From contig NZ_JBCJKP010000002.1 in assembly GCF_039503195.1 (NCBI RefSeq), positions 1 through 64,000 on the forward strand: 64,000 bases of DNA. The letters run 5' to 3'. This stretch comes from Streptomyces mirabilis (lineage in GTDB: Bacteria > Actinomycetota > Actinomycetes > Streptomycetales > Streptomycetaceae). The position numbers were made by a program, and so were the translations under genes. Below the pieces are notes generated by a model. The model did not search any database. It was not told the origin of the DNA and was given only the letters and a program-made list of their open reading frames with translations. This document shows, piece by piece, positions 54,856 to 62,694 of the stretch; the first letter of the stretch is position 1, and every line of letters starts with the position of its first letter.

Positions 54856-55650
54856 GTGAGTACCGACGGCCCGCATGGCCGCAGCCCGCGCTGGCGTGAG
54901 TGGCTGAGTGAATTCGCCGCTACCGCGATCCTGCTGCTGGTGATGGTCACGATGTTCCGTGGCCTGTTCGGTGCCGGGAGTCCTCTGGCACGCGCGGTTC
55001 CCTCGGAGGAGGGCCGGCTCGCGGTGGACGCCGTGGTCAGCGGCACCACTGTCGGCCTGCTGATCGTCTCGCCCTTCGGGCGGCGTTCCGGCGGGCACAT
55101 GAACCCGGCCGTCTCTTTGGCGTTTTGGCTCATGGGCGCCCTGTCCGGGCGGGATGCCGTGGCGTACGCCGCGGCCCAACTGGCTGGTTCGGTCTCAGGT
55201 GTGGCGGCCGGCCGGTTGTTGTGGGGCGAGCAGACGGCAGATCCTGCCGTCGGCTTCGCCGCCATCCGGGCGTCCGAAGGAATCCCATGGACCGTGGTGT
55301 TCATATCCGAGACTGCGGCAACCGCCCTGATGCTCGCCGCGGTGACCTTCGTGGCGGCTCGGCCCCGCCTGGCCTTTCTGCTGCCGGCTGCCGTCGGCTC
55401 GGTAATCGCCGCGCTGATCTTGCTGGTCGGCAGGTGGACCGGCGGAAGCTTCAATCCGGCCCGGCAGTTCGGGCCGGAGCTGTTCTCCCATGACCTCACG
55501 TGGCTGTGGATATACCTGATTGCCCCGCTCGTGGGAGCTGGGCTCTTCGGCCTGGTGCGCAGGCGCCTGCCACAAGCGCCCCCACTGCCTGCTCAGTATG
55601 AGCAGGCCCTTGTGCCCCGCACCGCCGTGACGCGGCGGGCGGCGCAGTGA
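54856..55650 (+). CDS. MIP family channel (aquaporin-like), copy 1
   Basis: A 264-residue channel with six membrane segments and both pore motifs, GGHMNPAVSLAFWLMG and GGSFNPARQFGPEL. GTG 54856 follows GGAGG. MIP proteins pass water or small neutral solutes such as glycerol. It is the first gene of a co-oriented group ending with a second MIP gene at 59121. Confidence 0.88.
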   Translation: MSTDGPHGRSPRWREWLSEFAATAILLLVMVTMFRGLFGAGSPLARAVPSEEGRLAVDAVVSGTTVGLLIVSPFGRRSGGHMNPAVSLAFWLMGALSGRDAVAYAAAQLAGSVSGVAAGRLLWGEQTADPAVGFAAIRASEGIPWTVVFISETAATALMLAAVTFVAARPRLAFLLPAAVGSVIAALILLVGRWTGGSFNPARQFGPELFSHDLTWLWIYLIAPLVGAGLFGLVRRRLPQAPPLPAQYEQALVPRTAVTRRAAQ

Positions 55651-55840
55651 CCGCCGCCCGCCCTGCGGCGCTTCCCGGTGGCCCGATCCGTGGGCTCCTG
55701 GGCCCGGCGGCTGGCCATGGCAGCGCAGGCGACACGGGTTGATCCCCGTGAAGGCGCTGATCAAGCGCCCGTGATCCTCAATCCGGATCGTTCGAGAAAG
55801 GCCCTCTCGTGATCAACTCGACTACCTGGGAGCGTGTGCG

Positions 55841-57100
55841 ATGACCACCTCACCGTCTCTCGCCGCCAAGCAGCGGCCGGAGTTTCTCGTTGCGCTGGGA
55901 CTGGCGGCGGGCCCGGTGGTGGCGCTGGGGTTCACCCGGTTCGCCTACGCGCTGCTGCTGCCGGCCATGCGCGAGAAACTGCACTGGAGCTACGCGGCGG
56001 CCGGCGGTATGAACACCGCCAACGCACTGGGCTACATCATTGGAGCCGCTACCGCGGCCTGGTGGTCGCGCCGGTTCGGCGCCCGGGCAGCGTTCGTGTG
56101 GGGCATCGCCATCAGTGCGCTCACCCTGCTGGCCTCCGGGGCGACCGGCAACTTCGCCGGGCTTGCCGTCCTGCGGTTCATCGGCGGGCTGAGCACTGCG
56201 GTGACCTTCGTGGTCGGATCGGCGCTCGCCTCCCGCGTCCGCAGTGGCGGGCATCAGGCCCGCTCGGCCACGCTGGTCGCCATGTATATGGCCGGCGTCG
56301 GCATCGGGGTGGTGCTCTCCGGCGTGGTGGTCCCCACGGCCCTCACCGCCTGGGGCGTGGCGGGCTGGCAGGCCGGGTGGCTGCTGATGGGCCTGCTTGC
56401 CCTCCTCGCCATCGGCCCGGCCGCCTGGGCCGCGCGCCAGATACCCGAGCAGGCCGCAGGTGGCACCGCCCACGGCGGCAGCGGCACTCTCAGGCCCATG
56501 ACGCCCATCTTTGTCTGGTACGTACTGTTCGGCGCCGGCTACGTGTCGTACATGACCTTTGTCATCGCCCTGCTGCACAGCCAGGGCATGAAGGTCTGGG
56601 GCACAGCCACGTTCTTCATCGTGCTGGGCGTGGTCTCCGCGGCAGCAACGTTGCTGGTGTGGGGCCGGGTGGTCGGCCGACTGCGCGGTGGTGCGGCCCC
56701 CGCGCTGGTCTCGGCCGTTGTGCTGATCGGTGTCCTGCCCGTCCTGCTGTGGCACGGGATGGGCGCCGCGATCGCCTCGGCGATCATCTTCGGCGGCTCG
56801 TTCATGGCTGGCCCCACCGCCGTGACCGTCCTGGCCCGCCGGATGCTCCCCGCGCACGCCTGGACCTCCGGCATCGCCCTGCTGACGGTGGCTTTCAGCG
56901 TCGGCCAGGCGGTCGGGCCACTGGTCTCCGGCCTGCTCTCCGATTCGTCCGGAGGCATCGCCAAGGGCCTGTGGCTGTCCGTTGTGCTCCTCGCCGTCTC
57001 CTCCGCCGTCGCCCTCATCCAGCGCGAGCAGACCGTCGAGCGCCGGCACCAGGAAGCGCCGGTGGCCACCCCCTCCGCCCCAAGCGCCGCCGAGCGCTGA
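55841..57100 (+). CDS. MFS transporter, YbfB/YjiJ type
   Basis: A 419-residue transporter with 12 membrane segments. LAAGPVVALGFTRFAYALLL and MREKLHWSYAAAGGMNTANA are the hallmark of the YbfB/YjiJ group, whose substrates are mostly unknown. It lies between the MIP channel and the universal stress protein on the same strand. Confidence 0.85.
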   Translation: MTTSPSLAAKQRPEFLVALGLAAGPVVALGFTRFAYALLLPAMREKLHWSYAAAGGMNTANALGYIIGAATAAWWSRRFGARAAFVWGIAISALTLLASGATGNFAGLAVLRFIGGLSTAVTFVVGSALASRVRSGGHQARSATLVAMYMAGVGIGVVLSGVVVPTALTAWGVAGWQAGWLLMGLLALLAIGPAAWAARQIPEQAAGGTAHGGSGTLRPMTPIFVWYVLFGAGYVSYMTFVIALLHSQGMKVWGTATFFIVLGVVSAAATLLVWGRVVGRLRGGAAPALVSAVVLIGVLPVLLWHGMGAAIASAIIFGGSFMAGPTAVTVLARRMLPAHAWTSGIALLTVAFSVGQAVGPLVSGLLSDSSGGIAKGLWLSVVLLAVSSAVALIQREQTVERRHQEAPVATPSAPSAAER

Positions 57101-57129
57101 CTCCCCAACACATTCAGGAGATGTCCGCC

Positions 57130-57552
57130 ATGTTCCACCGCATCCTGGTTGCCGTCGACGGCACTCCAGCCGTGCAAAGCGCCCTCCGTACCACCGCCGA
57201 GCTGGCCTTGCTGACCGGCGCGAAGGTCCGCGTGCTGCACATCGATCCCTCCGAGGTGGTGTATGACACCGTCGTCGGCCTGGAGGATGACTCAGCCGCC
57301 CACCGGGTCCTGGACTCGGCCGTCGCGACCCTGCGACAGGCCGGCATCCACGCGGACGGCGAACTGCTGGATGGCCTGGTGTCCGATATGGCGGCAGCCG
57401 TGCAGGAGGCCGCAGAGGGCTTCGACGCCGACCTGATCGTCCTCAGCCCGCACCACCGGACCCGTCTCGCCGCCTGGTTCTCCCCCAGCGTCAGCGACGC
57501 CGTCGCCCACAAGAGCAGGATCGCTGTGCTCCTGGCTCCCGCAGAGAGCTGA
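57130..57552 (+). CDS. Universal stress protein (UspA)
   Basis: A 140-residue single Usp domain: MFHRILVAVDGTPAVQSALR, VRVLHIDPSEVVYD, LIVLSPHHRTRLAAWFSPSV, SRIAVLLAP. The ATP-binding GxxGxH/R signature is only partly kept. I chose ATG 57130 because CAGGAG lies at correct spacing for it, whereas it would abut ATG 57121. It follows the MFS gene by 29 bp and is likely cotranscribed. Confidence 0.85.
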   Translation: MFHRILVAVDGTPAVQSALRTTAELALLTGAKVRVLHIDPSEVVYDTVVGLEDDSAAHRVLDSAVATLRQAGIHADGELLDGLVSDMAAAVQEAAEGFDADLIVLSPHHRTRLAAWFSPSVSDAVAHKSRIAVLLAPAES

Positions 57553-57821
57553 GGTGTCCGGCCGCAAGGTGCAGATCACCGAGCGCGGCGGCACCGCCCG
57601 CTTGACCGCCGTCGGGCCCCACCGCCTGGTCGCCGACGAACGCGCCCCGGTCGGCGAAGGCACAGGGCCGGCCCCGATACAGACCCGGCTGGAAGGGCAC
57701 CCGGGGTCCCCCCTGTGCCGCCGGTAGGGGGAATCCCGTCTCGGACAGCGCCGTCGGACTGCCACACCTCCGACGGCGCCATGCACTGTCCTTCACGCAC
57801 CGTCGCTCATGGGAGGAATCA

Positions 57822-58811
57822 TTGGACACCAACGCGCCCGTACACCTCGACCCGTATGCCGAGCATTTCCTGGCCGCACTGGCCGCGGCCGATGCGCCGC
57901 CACTGGAGAGCCAGACACCACAGGAAGCCCGGGCCGGGGCCCTGGCGGGCCAGCGCGCCGCCCAGGCGGTGCTCAAACCCGTCCACATCGAGGAGCAGCG
58001 ACTGCCCGTGGTGCCGGGCGGCGAGGTTTTGGTACGGATCGTACGACCGCAGCCCTCATCAGGCACGCTCCCGGCGGTGATGTACTTCCACGGCGGCGGC
58101 TGGGTGCTGGGCGACCGGATCTCCTACGACCGCAAGACCCGCGACCTGGCCCACGCCAGCGGTGCGGCCGTGGTGTTCGTGGAGTACACCCGCTCGCCGG
58201 AGGCCCGCTATCCCGTCGCGCTCGAAGAGGCCTACGCGGCCACCGCCTGGATCGCCGAGCACGGGCTGGAGCTGAGCCTGGACGGGGCCCGGCTGGCGGT
58301 CGCCGGTGACAGTGCGGGCGGCAACCTGGCCACCGCCGCCGCCCTGCTGGCCAAGCGCCGCGGCGGCCCCCGACTGCTGCAGCAGGTGCTGTTCTACCCG
58401 TCGTTGGACGCCGGCTTCGACACGCCGTCCTACGAACAGTTCGCGGACGGTTTCTTCCTCACCCGCTCGCAAATGGAGTGGTTCTGGGACCATTACGCCC
58501 CCGACCTCTCGGTGCGCACGGAACCAACTGCCGCACCGCTGCGGGCCACAACAGAGGAACTGGCCGGACTGCCGCCGGCCCTGGTGATCACGGCCGAGGC
58601 CGACGTGCTGCGCGACGAGGGTGAGGCATACGCTCGCAAACTCATGGAGGCAGGCGTACCCGTGATCGCCGTCCGTTACCTGGGGGCGATCCATTCCTTC
58701 ACCGCGCAGGATCCGCTGGCGGCCAGTCCCCTCACCCAGGCAGCGATCGACCAGGCCGGCCAGGTGCTGCGCCAGGCCTTCGCCGGCCACCGCAAGGAGG
58801 CGGGCTGCTGA
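57822..58811 (+). CDS. HSL-family alpha/beta hydrolase (esterase/lipase)
   Basis: A 329-residue hormone-sensitive-lipase-type esterase. MYFHGGGWVLGDRISYD gives the HGGGW oxyanion motif, VAGDSAGGNLATAAALLA the catalytic Ser, ITAEADVLRDEGEAYA the Asp and YLGAIHSFTAQD the His. TTG 57822 follows GGGAGGAATCA. It overlaps the patatin gene (TGATG), so the two are translated together. Confidence 0.9.
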   Translation: MDTNAPVHLDPYAEHFLAALAAADAPPLESQTPQEARAGALAGQRAAQAVLKPVHIEEQRLPVVPGGEVLVRIVRPQPSSGTLPAVMYFHGGGWVLGDRISYDRKTRDLAHASGAAVVFVEYTRSPEARYPVALEEAYAATAWIAEHGLELSLDGARLAVAGDSAGGNLATAAALLAKRRGGPRLLQQVLFYPSLDAGFDTPSYEQFADGFFLTRSQMEWFWDHYAPDLSVRTEPTAAPLRATTEELAGLPPALVITAEADVLRDEGEAYARKLMEAGVPVIAVRYLGAIHSFTAQDPLAASPLTQAAIDQAGQVLRQAFAGHRKEAGC

Positions 58812-59123
58812 TGTCCACGGCCCTGGTGCTCGGCGGAGGCGGCGTGACGGGTATTGCCTGGGAGCTCGGGGTGCTCCAGGCGTTGCAGGAGGCAGGGGTT
58901 GACCTTACGGCGGCCGACCTGGTGGTCGGCACGTCGGCTGGATCCGTCGTGGCGGTCCAGGCCACCCGCGGCGTCGGCCTTCACCCACTCGTCGCCGAAC
59001 AGCTCAGACCCCCCAGCACCTCGCGGAAGGTGAAGGCCGACTCCGACCCACAGGCTGCGGCGGCCCCTTCACCCATCTGATCGGTCTGGCCCGCTCCCGC
59101 CGCCTGATGATCCGCGCGCCGTG
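58811..59123 (+). pseudogene. Patatin-like phospholipase, truncated
   Basis: MSTALVLGGGGVTGIAWELG and LVVGTSAGSVVAVQATRG show the patatin glycine loop and the GTSAGS nucleophile elbow. The frame stops at 59080 after about 89 residues; the next frame has FTHLIGLARSRRLMIRAP and a stop. Patatins have about 290 residues, and the DG dyad motif is missing, so it is inactive. Confidence 0.7.
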
Positions 59124-59972
59124 ATGCCCGGCTGCCCTGCGACGTACCGTCGAAGGGTGCTCCGGGAACAAACCAAGGGCCCCACCCCCGCTTCTTGGGA
59201 CCGCCGCCCGCTGTACGGGCTTGCCGACGCGGCCCGGGAGTTCGCGCTGACGACCGTCCTGTTGTACTGCGTGGTTACCGCCGCCCGCTGGCTGACATCA
59301 CCGGACTCGCCACTCGCCGTGGCAGGCACCCGGGCGGCCGCGGCGACCGTGGGGGGCGTGGTCGGGATCGTCCTCGTGGTGCTCATCACCTCCCCGCCCG
59401 GGCGCTGCTCCGGCGCCCACATGAACCCCGCAATCAGCCTCGCGCTGTGGCTGATGGGCGCCTTCCCCGGACGCTACGTACCGCTCTACGCCGCCGCGCA
59501 ACTGGCAGGCTCGGTGGCAGGCACCGCTCTGGGACGGTGGTGCTGGGGGCCGGTGGTCGCCCGGTCATCGCTGCACTATGCCGCCGTGCACCCGAGCCCA
59601 GCGTGGAACACGACCGCACTCATGCTCGCGGAAGCGGGCTGCCTCACGCTGGTGGTCCTGATGGTCGGATTCTTCCTGGCCCACCCCGCCATCAGCCGCT
59701 GGCTGCCCTATGCCGTCGGCGCTACAACGGCCCTGATCATCACCGTGCTAGGGGGGTGGAGCGGAGGCTCGGCGAACCCGGCACGCCAACTGGGCCCCGC
59801 GCTGCTGTCCGGTGACACCCGGCTGCTGTGGGTCTACCTGGTCGCCCCGCTGATCGGCGCGTTGCTCGGGGCGGTGGCCTACCGCCTCCCCCAGCGCCGC
59901 CTGGGCGCCCCTACACCGTGCACCTACCGGCTGTGTGGGAGTGACGACGCCGTGCGAAACCGAGCCCGATGA
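59121..59972 (+). CDS. MIP family channel (aquaporin-like), copy 2
   Basis: About 283 residues with six membrane segments and GAHMNPAISLALWLMG plus GGSANPARQLGPALL. The start is GTG 59121 or ATG 59124, right at the end of the patatin remnant. It shares the overall layout and many residues with copy 1 at 54856 but has a longer N-terminus, so the pair arose by duplication. Closest role: water or glycerol passage. Confidence 0.85.
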   Translation: MMPGCPATYRRRVLREQTKGPTPASWDRRPLYGLADAAREFALTTVLLYCVVTAARWLTSPDSPLAVAGTRAAAATVGGVVGIVLVVLITSPPGRCSGAHMNPAISLALWLMGAFPGRYVPLYAAAQLAGSVAGTALGRWCWGPVVARSSLHYAAVHPSPAWNTTALMLAEAGCLTLVVLMVGFFLAHPAISRWLPYAVGATTALIITVLGGWSGGSANPARQLGPALLSGDTRLLWVYLVAPLIGALLGAVAYRLPQRRLGAPTPCTYRLCGSDDAVRNRAR

Positions 59973-60332
59973 AGCGCGGCATCCACCGCATCCCGCCGTG
60001 GAGCGCCCGCCCGAATGCAGGTCCGGCCAGCGTCGCGGGCCGCCCGTGAGCCCGCGCCTGACGTTCACCCAGCGAGCGATCAGTACCTCGGTGCCGCCGA
60101 CTGCCACTGCTGTCCCAGCCGGCAGCCGGCAGGTGGGACAGCGTCGGGAACAAACAATGGTAAAGAAAGACCTCCACGGCGACGGCGACCAGCACCGTGC
60201 CGATGGTGGCGCCGGTGCCGGCAACCGGCGTGGGGATGGAGTGCCGTGACTGGAGGGCGGCCGCCGCCGCGCCGACAACCGGCAGTGCGGCAACCGGTCA
60301 TCGGCGATGCAGCACAAGTAAAGACGGGGCGG
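59973..60332. other. Unassigned stretch
   Basis: A minus-strand frame contains one hydrophobic segment (GTVLVAVAVEVFLYHCLFPT) but has no clear start or family. Otherwise nothing is recognised. Confidence 0.3.
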
Positions 60333-61343
60333 TCAGTGGGCCCCGGCCGTGGCCGAGTGGGCCGTGAAGGTGGTCCTGAACCGCGCCCGGTAGGTGCCGG
60401 GGGTGATGCCGCGTTCCCGCTGGAAGGCGCGGCGCAGGGTCTCCTCGGAGCCGAACCCCGAGCGGCGGGCCACGACGTCCAGCGGGTCGGTGCCGGACTC
60501 CAGCAGCCCCTGCGCCGCCTCGAGACGGATCTGCTCCACGAAGCAGGTCACGGTCATCCCGGTCTCGGCCCGAAAGAGCCGGGTCAGCTGGCGCACGCTC
60601 ACCCCGACCCGCCCGGCCACGGCCTCCAGGCTGAGATCGGCGGCGGGATCGGCCGTGACGTCGTCCATCACCTGCCGCACCACCTGGTGGCGGGGCTGCC
60701 GGGCGGCCTGCCGGACACTGAACTGGGACTGGCCGCCCGGCCGGGCCATGAAGACCACCAGATACTTCGCCGCAGCACGCGCCACCTGGGGGCCGAAGTC
60801 CTCCTCCACCAGCGACAGGGCCAGATCGATACCGGAGGTGACCCCGGCGGAGCTGATGAGGTGCCCGTCCCGCACGAAGATGGAGTCGGCATCGACCTGG
60901 ACATGGGGGAAGTTCTCAGCCAGTTCGCCGGCCAGGCGCCAGTGGGTGGCCGCCCGGCGTCCGTCCAGCAGTCCTGTGGCCGCCAGGGGGAACGCGCCGG
61001 CGCACACTGAGGCCACCCGGCGGGAGAGCCCGGCCAGGCGGCTGATCCCGGCGATGAGGGAAGCGTCGGACACCGCCGTCCGCCAGTCGGAGCGGCCGGG
61101 GATGATCAGGGTGCCGACTGTGCCCGTGACCTCCTCCAGGACCACATCCGCCGCGAGCCGTGCGCCTGCCGTGGTCACCACCTCCCGCCCCCCGCAGGAG
61201 GCGGTCAGCAACCGGTAGCGGGCGCCCTGGTCGTTGGCGGCGGCGAACACCTCCAGCGGCCCGGTGACGTCCAGCAACTGGACGCAGTCGAACAGCACCA
61301 TCACCACCAGGTGCGGCCGGCTCCGCCCGCTTCGCCCGTCCAT
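60333..61343 (-). CDS. GlxA family AraC-type regulator, tandem copy A
   Basis: A 336-residue regulator: DJ-1/PfpI domain (PHLVVMVLFDCVQLLDVTGP; VASVCAGAFPLAATGLLDGR) and AraC HTH (LEAVAGRVGVSVRQLTRLFR; VARRSGFGSEETLRRAFQRE). It lies 41 bp from a near-identical neighbour in the same orientation, so the two come from a tandem duplication. Target genes are not evident; the MIP/lipase group lies on the opposite strand beside it. Confidence 0.88.
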   Translation of the reverse strand: MDGRSGRSRPHLVVMVLFDCVQLLDVTGPLEVFAAANDQGARYRLLTASCGGREVVTTAGARLAADVVLEEVTGTVGTLIIPGRSDWRTAVSDASLIAGISRLAGLSRRVASVCAGAFPLAATGLLDGRRAATHWRLAGELAENFPHVQVDADSIFVRDGHLISSAGVTSGIDLALSLVEEDFGPQVARAAAKYLVVFMARPGGQSQFSVRQAARQPRHQVVRQVMDDVTADPAADLSLEAVAGRVGVSVRQLTRLFRAETGMTVTCFVEQIRLEAAQGLLESGTDPLDVVARRSGFGSEETLRRAFQRERGITPGTYRARFRTTFTAHSATAGAH

Positions 61344-61384
61344 GGGAAAATCCTCCGCCCGACCTCATCTGCGAGGCAAGGCGG

Positions 61385-62476
61385 TCACCCAGCGTTGGCC
61401 GACGCGCCGCCCCGTGCGACTGCCACCCGGCCTGCGGGCACTGCGCCGCCGGGTCCGGACGGCGCCCGGGGGCATTCCGGCTGCGTGGTACGGAAACGCG
61501 CACGGTAGGCGCCGGGGGTAATGCCGAATTCGCGTTGAAATGCACGGCGCAGTGTTTCCGCGGATCCGAATCCGCTCCTGCGGGCGACCGTGTCCAACGG
61601 GTCGGTGCCCGATTCGAGCATGCCCTGCGCCGCTTCCAGGCGGATCTGCTCGACGAACCGGGCGGCCGTGGTGCCGGTCTCCTGACGGATCAGCCGGGTC
61701 AGGTGGCGCACGCTCACGCCCGCCCCTGCCGCCAGCGCGCCCAGCCGGTGATCCAGGTGGGGAGCGGCCGCCACGGCGTCCAGCACCGCACGGACCGTCG
61801 CGCTGCGGCAGTACCGTGCGCGCAGCCGGACACTGAACTGGGACTGGCCGCCCGGCCGGGCCATGAAGACCACCAGGTCCTTCGCCGCGGCCCGCGCCGC
61901 CTCGGGCCCCAGGTCCTCCTCCACCAGCGACAGCGTCAGGTCGATGCCTGCTGTCACGCCCGCCGAGGTGATGATCCGTCCGTCACGGATGAACAGCGCA
62001 TCGCGGTCCACGTGCACCGACGGGAAGCGGGCGGCCAGCTGGTCGGCCTGCCGCCAGTGGGTGGCCACACGGCACCCGTCCAGCAGGCCCGCGGCCGCCA
62101 GCGGGAAGGCTCCCGCGCACAGGGAGGCCACCCGGCCGGCCGAGCGGGCCAGTCGCGTCAGCTCCTCGATCAGCCCGTGGTCTTCCACGGACACGTGCCA
62201 GTTGGGACTGCCGGGAACCATGAGTGTGCCGATCCGCCCGGACCACTCCTCAAGCACCCCGTCGGAGGCAAGCCGCAACCCGGACGTGGTCCGCACCTCC
62301 TTACCGCTGGGAGACAGGGCAACAACCCGGTAGCGGCCCCCGTGGTCGTTGGCGGCCGCCAGGACGTCCATCGGCCCGGTGACGTCCAGCGCCTGCACCC
62401 CGTCATAGAGGACCATCACGACGAGGTGGGTGCGCGGGCGCCTGTCCGCGCTGGCCGGGCCGTTCGAGGTGATCAT
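61385..62476 (-). CDS. GlxA family AraC-type regulator, tandem copy B
   Basis: A 363-residue regulator: THLVVMVLYDGVQALDVTGP, VASLCAGAFPLAAAGLLDGC, LGALAAGAGVSVRHLTRLIR, VARRSGFGSAETLRRAFQRE. ATG 62476 was chosen because the longer frame upstream is low-complexity. Long stretches are shared with copy A (MARPGGQSQFSVR, FVEQIRLEAAQG, ESGTDPLD). It has an extra proline- and glycine-rich tail. Confidence 0.87.
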   Translation of the reverse strand: MITSNGPASADRRPRTHLVVMVLYDGVQALDVTGPMDVLAAANDHGGRYRVVALSPSGKEVRTTSGLRLASDGVLEEWSGRIGTLMVPGSPNWHVSVEDHGLIEELTRLARSAGRVASLCAGAFPLAAAGLLDGCRVATHWRQADQLAARFPSVHVDRDALFIRDGRIITSAGVTAGIDLTLSLVEEDLGPEAARAAAKDLVVFMARPGGQSQFSVRLRARYCRSATVRAVLDAVAAAPHLDHRLGALAAGAGVSVRHLTRLIRQETGTTAARFVEQIRLEAAQGMLESGTDPLDTVARRSGFGSAETLRRAFQREFGITPGAYRARFRTTQPECPRAPSGPGGAVPAGRVAVARGGASANAG

Positions 62477-62694
62477 GACTGCCAGGGTCGGGCCAGGCCT
62501 CACGGCGGGGCAAGGACCGATACCCCTCGTATCCGGCCATCGCCCGCAGGAGGGCCGAACGGGGGCCGGCCGGACAGGCTGCGGGCATCGCGCAGCCGGG
62601 CTCCTGTCCGCCCCGGCGCTCACGTCGGGAGCGAGCTGCGGCAGCGGCCCCCTGGTGCAGGCCGACGGGCCGGCTCGCCCGTGCTCGGGATTTC

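Noticed and set aside
59911..60195. A small membrane protein on the minus strand
   Set aside because: One hydrophobic stretch only, no start site, no family, and the rest looks like random GC-rich translation.
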